From Roseateles depolymerans (lineage in GTDB: Bacteria > Pseudomonadota > Gammaproteobacteria > Burkholderiales > Burkholderiaceae_C): a stretch of 64,000 bases of DNA. Location: positions 1 to 64,000 of the forward strand of contig QFOD01000023.1 of the NCBI GenBank assembly GCA_003241055.1, written 5' to 3'. The notes beneath the pieces are model-generated. The model made no database searches. It saw only the letters and a list, made by a program, of their open reading frames with translations, and was not told the DNA's origin. The first letter of the stretch is position 1; each line of letters begins with the position of its first letter. Below are positions 59,444 to 64,000 of this stretch, one piece after another. Made by a program: the position numbers and the translations under genes.

Positions 59444-61653
59444 CAGAAGTCGCGCCGCCAGCTCAGCGTGTAGGTGCGGCCACGGCCGGCGTAGTAGTCG
59501 TCGTTGGTGCCGGAGTAGTTGGCCTCGCCGTAGTAGGTGAAGTAGCGGCGGTTCAGCAGGTTCTCAATGCCCAGGCCCCACTGGCCGTAGGCGGTCTGCC
59601 AGCGCGTGGCGAGGTCCAGCACGGTGTAGCCGGCGAAGTGCTCGGCCAGCGAGGTGCTGCCCGAGAGCTTGCCTTCGTTGGCGTCGCGCGGCCGGTAGTG
59701 CGACAGGTTGAGCTGGGTGCTCCAGGCGCTGGAGGGCGTCCATTGCGCGCCCAGCAGCAGCTTGTCGGGGCCCTGGGAGCGAGCGCCCAGCGCGAGGTTG
59801 AGCGGCTGGCCCGCGGCGCTGGCCGTGTGGCCCAGCGTGCGTGCATAGGTGGCGTTGAGCTTGAGCTGCGCGTTGAGGCGGTGGTCGGCCGTCAGCTCCA
59901 GCCCCTGCACCTCGATGGGCACGCGCTGCACGGTGCCGATGCCGTTGGAGACGACGATCTGGCTGCCCAGCTCGGAGCGCGAGCGGTAGACCGAGGCCGA
60001 CAGGCTGGACGTGCCGCCACGCCAGTTCACGCCCACCTCGTGGTTCTTCACGACGATGGGCTGCAGGTCCACCAGCTGGTCGACCGACTGGTTGGCGGCC
60101 TTGACCGCACGCAGGATCAGGCCGGCGTCCGGCGGGCCGAAGCCCTCGTTGTAGGACACGAAGGCCGACCAGCCGCTGCGCCCGAAGCGCCACACGCCGC
60201 CCAGGCTCTTCACCAACTGGTTGGCACGGCGCTCGCCGCCCTGCACCAGCGTGTTGTTGTAGAAGGCCAGCGTGCGGTAGGTGTCCACCTGCAGGCGGGT
60301 GTGCTCGTCGCGCAGGCCGCCGCGCACGGTCAGCGGGCCTAACTCGTATTCCAGCTGCGCGAACGGCGCGAGGCTGCGGTAGTGCAGCGGCGGTACCCAG
60401 GTGCGGCCGGTCTGCGTGAGGCGCTGGGAGGAGGTGTCGTCCAGCAGGTCCAGGCCGGTGGTCAGCTCCAGGCCCTTGATACCCAGGTCCGGGCGCACCC
60501 AGCTGCTGCGCAGCCCCCATTTCTTGGCGACGATCTCGCTCTGGTCGATCAGCGTGCCCACGGGCGCGATGCTGGCGTCCTGGAAGGTGGCGATCACGCC
60601 ACCGCTGTAGCGGGCCTTGAAGTCCTGCTTGAACAGCTGCACGCTGGCGCGGCCGCCGGCCAGGTCGTCGTGGGTCCATTCCAGGCTGGCCGATCGCACC
60701 CGGTTGCGCGGCTCGTCCCAACCCGGTGCGCCGTCGGTGGAGGTTGTGGGCAGGCCGGTCTTGCGGTCGCCCGGCACGTCCACGCGATCATCGAAGCCAC
60801 TGGCGTTGAAGCCGTTCAGCATCAGCTGCAGGCGCTGGGCGCCGAAGTCGGTACCGACCTTCAGGAACATGTCGGCCGAGCGGTGCAGCGACTCGGTGGC
60901 CAGCGCGCGGCCGGCGCCGTCCACGCCGGTGTCCAGCGACTGCGTGCCGGCGTAGAACAGCAGGTCCCAGGGCTGGCTGTTGTCGCCGGACTCGCTGCGG
61001 TGCTGCAGCAGGTAGCCGGTCTTCCAGCTGCCGCTGTCGCCCTTGAGCTGGGTGCCCAGCTTCAGCTCGACCGACTGCTGCGTGCCGGCCTGTGTGGGCC
61101 GGCGCGTGATGGTGTTGATGATGCCGCCGGTGGCGCCCATGCCCTGGGCCGCCGAGGCGCCGCTGACCACCTCGATGTGGTCCACGATCATGGGGTCGGC
61201 GAAATAGCCCTCGCGGCCGCCGAAGCGCAGCGGGTTGGTCTGCGGGATGCCATCCAGCAGCAGCAGCGCATTGCGGCCGCGCAGGCCCTCGCCGAAGTTG
61301 CTGAGCTTCTGGCGCGAGGGCGCGTAGCCCGGCACCTGCAGCGCCAGCAGCGCACTGGGGTCTTCGCTGACCAGGGTCTGCGTCTCGATGTCGGCGCGCG
61401 AGATCAAGCCCACCGCGCCGGGAATGCGGTCCAGCGCCTTGCTGCCGCGCGTGGCCGTCACCACGACGGCGTCGAGCTGCTGGCGTGCGGGCGCGTCCGC
61501 TTTGGTGGGGGTGTCGGCCGCGTCGACCGGCTCGGCGGTGGCCCCCTGCGCGAGCAGCAGGCAGGCCAGCGCGAGGGCGGCGGGGCGGCCGGGCGGTGTC
61601 GGGGCGGCTCGGCTGCTGGAGGGACGGGCGTGGCGTGAGGACGAGGGCAACAT
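59443..61653 (-). CDS. TonB-dependent siderophore receptor
   Basis: The protein has 736 residues. The start at 61653 (MLPSSSRHARPSSSRAAPTP) gives an Arg-rich n-region and a hydrophobic signal (ALALACLLLAQGATA). Longer starts run into the operator. The TonB-box-like LDAVVVTATRG is followed by a plug domain (FGEGLRGRNALLLLDGIPQT, DHIEVVSGASAAQGMGATGG) and a barrel ending YTLSWRRDF with a terminal Phe. The layout resembles ferric-siderophore receptors such as those for catecholate or hydroxamate types; the ligand is undetermined. Located in the outer membrane and powered by TonB. It shares an operon with the PepSY gene. Expression is likely iron-repressed, given the operator at 61740-61764. Confidence 0.9.
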   Translation of the reverse strand: MLPSSSRHARPSSSRAAPTPPGRPAALALACLLLAQGATAEPVDAADTPTKADAPARQQLDAVVVTATRGSKALDRIPGAVGLISRADIETQTLVSEDPSALLALQVPGYAPSRQKLSNFGEGLRGRNALLLLDGIPQTNPLRFGGREGYFADPMIVDHIEVVSGASAAQGMGATGGIINTITRRPTQAGTQQSVELKLGTQLKGDSGSWKTGYLLQHRSESGDNSQPWDLLFYAGTQSLDTGVDGAGRALATESLHRSADMFLKVGTDFGAQRLQLMLNGFNASGFDDRVDVPGDRKTGLPTTSTDGAPGWDEPRNRVRSASLEWTHDDLAGGRASVQLFKQDFKARYSGGVIATFQDASIAPVGTLIDQSEIVAKKWGLRSSWVRPDLGIKGLELTTGLDLLDDTSSQRLTQTGRTWVPPLHYRSLAPFAQLEYELGPLTVRGGLRDEHTRLQVDTYRTLAFYNNTLVQGGERRANQLVKSLGGVWRFGRSGWSAFVSYNEGFGPPDAGLILRAVKAANQSVDQLVDLQPIVVKNHEVGVNWRGGTSSLSASVYRSRSELGSQIVVSNGIGTVQRVPIEVQGLELTADHRLNAQLKLNATYARTLGHTASAAGQPLNLALGARSQGPDKLLLGAQWTPSSAWSTQLNLSHYRPRDANEGKLSGSTSLAEHFAGYTVLDLATRWQTAYGQWGLGIENLLNRRYFTYYGEANYSGTNDDYYAGRGRTYTLSWRRDF

Positions 61654-61739
61654 GAAGGGCGCGACTGACCGGCGCGGTCGCTGGGACCGCCGAACCGCGG
61701 CGGCTGGGCTGCCGGCGGGGGACACGGAGAGTTTAGCTT

Positions 61740-61764
61740 GCAAATGCGAATTAATCGCATTTGC
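61740..61764 (-). promoter_or_regulatory. Fur-type operator of the siderophore receptor gene
   Basis: A perfect inverted repeat, GCAAATGCGA (61740-61749) with TCGCATTTGC (61755-61764), surrounds ATTAA. The AT-rich AATGCGAAT-T-AATCGCATT pattern fits Fur boxes (9-1-9 dyad). A second small dyad TTGCG-TTAT-CGCAA overlaps at 61761-61774, as in arrays of Fur hexamers. It lies 87 bases before the receptor start. Confidence 0.75.
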
Positions 61765-61798
61765 GTTATCGCAATGAGCCTGAGCTGCGTGCATCCCG

Positions 61799-61837
61799 AA
61801 AAAGAAGGCCCGCCGGCTGCTTGCGCAGCGGCGGGCC
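61799..61837 (-). terminator. intrinsic terminator of the binding-protein gene
   Basis: On the minus strand a 13-bp stem (61825-61837 with 61807-61820, one bulged base) has the loop GCAA and is followed by TTCTTTTT at 61806-61799. It begins 26 bases after the stop of the binding-protein gene. It separates that gene from the iron-uptake pair. Confidence 0.82.
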
Positions 61838-61862
61838 GGTGCCCGGGCTCAGACCGATGCGT

Positions 61863-62987
61863 TCAGCGGCGCACCTTGCCGTCGGCGGTCAGCATGGTCA
61901 GCTCGACGAAGCTGGAGCCGACATGGCGGTTGGGGCCGAAGCGCAGTTGGTAGCCGCGCGACTCGTAGGGGGGCAGGGCTTCCAGTGCGCCGATCAGGCC
62001 TTCGCGCGAGGGCTTGCCCATGCGCTTGAGCGCGTCCACCACCACGCGCGCGGCCACGTAACCCTCGATGCTGGTGTAGTTGGGCTCGGCCTTGGGGTCG
62101 AGCTTCCTGAGTGCGTGCTGGTAGTCGTCCACCAGCCCGATAGCCGAGCCGAAGGGCGAGGGCATCACCTGGGACACGACCACACCGGCCGCGTCCTTGC
62201 CCAGCTCGTCGGCCAGCGCCTGCGTGCCCACGAAGGACACGTTGTAGAACAGCCCGCCGTAGCCGCCCTTGCGGGCCGCGCGGATGAAGGCGGCGCAGCT
62301 CTTGTAGGCGCTGATCTGCACGATGGCCTCGGGCTGGGCAGCGGTCAGGGTCTTCACGGCCAGCCCGACGTCCACGCTGTTGCGCTCCACGGTTGCGACC
62401 GCCGTCGGCGTGAGCTTGCGGCGCGTCAGTGCCCGCTGCACGCCTACCAGCCCGGCCTGCCCATAGGCATCGTTCTGGTGGAAGACGGCGATCTTCGTGA
62501 GGCCCAGTTCGGTCAGCTGCTTCACGATCAACTCGGTCTCGTCCATGTAGGACGCGCGCACATGGAAGACCAGCTTGTTGAAGGGCTCGCGCAGGCCGTC
62601 GGCGCCGGTCAGCGGCGCGATGAAGGGCACGCGCGCCTGCGTGGCCAGCGGCAGCGCCGCCAGCGAGGTCGGCGTGCCGACATAGCCGAACAGTGCGAAG
62701 ACGTCGTCCTGGATGAACTTCTCGGTGTTGGCCTTGGCCCGCGGGGGCTCGTAGCCGTCGTCCAGCGTGTGCAGCACCAGCGGCAGGCCGTTGATGCCGC
62801 CGCCGGCGTTGACCGCCTCGATGCAGGCCTTGGCCCCCAGCTGCATCTGCAGGCCGAGCTGGGCCGACGGGCCGGTGAGCGGGACGGACTGGCCGAGCAC
62901 GATGGCGCGGCGCTCCTGGGCGCGGACGAGGGCGGCGGGCAGCGCCGAACCGGCGAGCGCGAGAGCGAGTTGGCGGCGAGACAGCAT
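61863..62987 (-). CDS. ABC transporter substrate-binding protein, branched-chain amino acid type
   Basis: The protein has 374 residues. The ATG at 62987 opens MLSRRQLALALAGSALPAAL, a signal with a twin-arginine-like SRRxxL motif and cleavage near VRA-QE. The mature part is a type I periplasmic binding protein (Peripla_BP_6): IVLGQSVPLTGPSAQLG, FGYVGTPTSLAALPLATQ, KIAVFHQNDAYGQAGLVGVQ and YTSIEGYVAARVVVDALKRM. Such proteins bind Leu/Ile/Val, other amino acids, amides or aromatic acids. No permease or ATPase gene is adjacent, so it is either an orphan component or a sensor ligand-binder. The gene is single, with its own terminator, and is divergent from the GT41 gene. Confidence 0.88.
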   Translation of the reverse strand: MLSRRQLALALAGSALPAALVRAQERRAIVLGQSVPLTGPSAQLGLQMQLGAKACIEAVNAGGGINGLPLVLHTLDDGYEPPRAKANTEKFIQDDVFALFGYVGTPTSLAALPLATQARVPFIAPLTGADGLREPFNKLVFHVRASYMDETELIVKQLTELGLTKIAVFHQNDAYGQAGLVGVQRALTRRKLTPTAVATVERNSVDVGLAVKTLTAAQPEAIVQISAYKSCAAFIRAARKGGYGGLFYNVSFVGTQALADELGKDAAGVVVSQVMPSPFGSAIGLVDDYQHALRKLDPKAEPNYTSIEGYVAARVVVDALKRMGKPSREGLIGALEALPPYESRGYQLRFGPNRHVGSSFVELTMLTADGKVRR

Positions 62988-63123
62988 GGGCCCGGATGAT
63001 GCCGCAAGCAGGGCTGCCCATGACGCCCGGCGGGCAGAACAATTCCCGCTGTTGGGCCACCGCGCTGTGCGTCGGGCGGTCGGCCCGGGTCCTGGCACGG
63101 ACGGCCGACAATGCCGCACCCGT

Positions 63124-64000
63124 ATGCCCAAAGAATCCAAGAAAGTCGCGAGCCCCGCGGACCTGCAGCAGCTGTTCAACTGGGGCTGCTTCGATCTGGT
63201 GAAACGCAACGCCCGGTCGCTGCTCAAGCAGCGGCCTGCCGACGGCAGCCTGTGGCTGCTGCTCGGGGCCTCGCAGATGCGGCTGGGCCAGGACGAGGAT
63301 GCGGCGCAGGCCTTGCGCCGTGCGGTGCAATTGCTGCCGGCGGACGCCGCCGCTGCGGCCCTGCTGGCCGCCGTCAGCCAGCGCCTGGGCGTGGCGCTGT
63401 TCACGCAGCTGAACGAGGCGGTGCTGGCGGGGCAGTTGGCGCAGGCCCTGGTGCCGGCGCGCCGTCTGGTCGAGCTCAACGAGGCGGACGCCACGGCCCA
63501 CAGCAACCTGGCCGTCATCCTGGGCGGACTGGGGCAATGGAGCGGCGCCCTGGAACACGGGCAGCGAGCCATCGCCCTGGCGCCGGAGTCGTTCGACTTC
63601 CTCATCAAGCAGGCGGCGCTGTTGGGGGCTTGCGGGCGGGCGGAGGAGTCGCTGCTGCTGAGGCGTCAGGCCTTTGGTCTGTGTCCGGACAACGTGGACA
63701 ACAACCTGGTGCTGGCCCAGGCCAGTTCCGTTCTGGGGCAGGCCGCCGAGGCCGCCTACTATTGCCGTGGCGGTCGGGATGAGCCGCCCCAGGATCTGCG
63801 GGCCCTCAGCAGCCTGCTGTTCTATCTGTCGCTGGACGAGGGCTGCTCGCCCGAGCAGGTCTATGCCGCGCATCTGGATTACGGTCGCCGCGTGGCCGCC
63901 GCCGTGCCGCAGGATCGCCTTGCCCATGGCAACGTGCGCGACCCGCAGCGGCGGCTGCGCGTGGGCTTCGTCTCGGCTGATCTGCGGCAGCACCCGGTCG
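63124..64000 (+). CDS. TPR-GT41 (O-GlcNAc transferase-like) protein, N-terminal part
   Basis: Open from the ATG at 63124 to the window edge, 292 residues visible. Residues 1-240 are TPR-like helical repeats (QLFNWGCFDLVKRNARSLL; LPARRLVELNEADATAHSNL-type pattern; GALEHGQRAIALAPESFDF). The last visible residues, RRLRVGFVSADLRQHPV, are the typical entry to the GT41 catalytic domain (bacterial SPINDLY/OGT-like), which transfers GlcNAc or another sugar to Ser/Thr of proteins. The catalytic core lies beyond the edge. In bacteria some members modify flagellin or secreted proteins, but none is nearby here. A -10-like GACAAT at 63107-63112 is close to the start. An alternative frame over 63111-63782 is a shadow. 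Confidence 0.85.
   Translation, partial: MPKESKKVASPADLQQLFNWGCFDLVKRNARSLLKQRPADGSLWLLLGASQMRLGQDEDAAQALRRAVQLLPADAAAAALLAAVSQRLGVALFTQLNEAVLAGQLAQALVPARRLVELNEADATAHSNLAVILGGLGQWSGALEHGQRAIALAPESFDFLIKQAALLGACGRAEESLLLRRQAFGLCPDNVDNNLVLAQASSVLGQAAEAAYYCRGGRDEPPQDLRALSSLLFYLSLDEGCSPEQVYAAHLDYGRRVAAAVPQDRLAHGNVRDPQRRLRVGFVSADLRQHPV

Noticed and set aside
63111..63782. Plus-strand frame giving a 223-residue protein
   Set aside because: It is a shadow in another frame of the GT41 gene, with low-complexity Arg/Gly/Ala text. The frame from 63124 gives TPR repeats and the GT41 motif.
1..64000. CRISPR arrays, tRNA and rRNA genes, prophage
   Set aside because: No regularly spaced direct repeats, no cloverleaf-like sequences and no phage structural or integrase genes were seen. 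This was by reading only, not by a covariance search.

Overview
The window is GC-rich throughout (roughly 70 percent by eye) and densely coded. Gene content points to a betaproteobacterium of the order Burkholderiales, close to the Roseateles/Mitsuaria/Rubrivivax type. The pointers are PEP-CTERM exosortase substrates, a very long UvrA, many hybrid histidine kinases and diguanylate cyclases, a GT41 O-GlcNAc-transferase-like gene and IS481-type insertion sequences. This placement is inferred from gene families, not from a marker gene. I saw no rRNA, tRNA or CRISPR.

Layout. 1-409 is the end of an IS481-family element running off the left edge. Next come an AT-richer orphan lipoprotein-like gene and about 460 bases with no convincing gene. 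1639-7625 holds a regulator with a C-terminal HTH, a seven-bladed FG-GAP secreted protein, and a surface/secreted cassette: PEP-CTERM protein, small post-PEP-CTERM-type secreted protein, PA-domain metalloprotease, second PEP-CTERM protein. 7653-18612 is mixed: a diverged POT-type transporter, a tandem pair of paralogous Ser/Gln-rich proteins, a chemoreceptor, a membrane-associated protein, a 3'-5' exonuclease, a PAS-GGDEF protein, a malonyl-CoA synthetase, a small membrane protein and an orphan receiver. 18801-24431 is one 1876-residue protein made of two UvrA units in tandem. It is followed by a nested ~600 bp inverted-repeat element and an S9 peptidase that starts at TTG.

27959-41731 is a run of eight signalling genes on the plus strand, mostly with overlapping or abutting ends. 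In order they are a PAS histidine kinase, a TPR-GAF hybrid kinase, a membrane hybrid kinase with two receivers, an Hpt protein, a receiver-class III nucleotide cyclase, a cNMP-binding patatin lipase, a membrane-anchored cNMP-binding protein and a diguanylate cyclase. The order reads as a phosphorelay that feeds a cyclic-nucleotide synthase, whose product could be sensed by the two genes translationally coupled to it. An OmpR-type regulator with a tandem-repeat operator candidate faces the end of this run.

42592-47279 contains a hypothetical protein, a DUF1415 protein, an M20 amidohydrolase, a small His/Cys-bearing periplasmic protein and a ZnuD-like TonB receptor ending in a clear terminator. 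47468-58206 is a two-module cluster of predicted amidoligases and transglutaminases. Module 1 is a circularly permuted ATP-grasp protein, an alpha-E protein and a transglutaminase-DUF2126 protein. Module 2 is an ATP-grasp/alpha-E fusion and a second transglutaminase. An alpha/beta hydrolase lies between them. This family of clusters is predicted to make or modify peptides, but I know of no assigned product.

58214-61653 is an iron-uptake pair (PepSY reductase-like protein and TonB siderophore receptor) behind a Fur-type operator. It is followed by a branched-chain-amino-acid-type binding protein with its own terminator, and by the start of a GT41 glycosyltransferase that runs off the right edge. 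The two most promising systems are the phosphorelay/cyclic-nucleotide/lipase operon and the duplicated amidoligase cluster.
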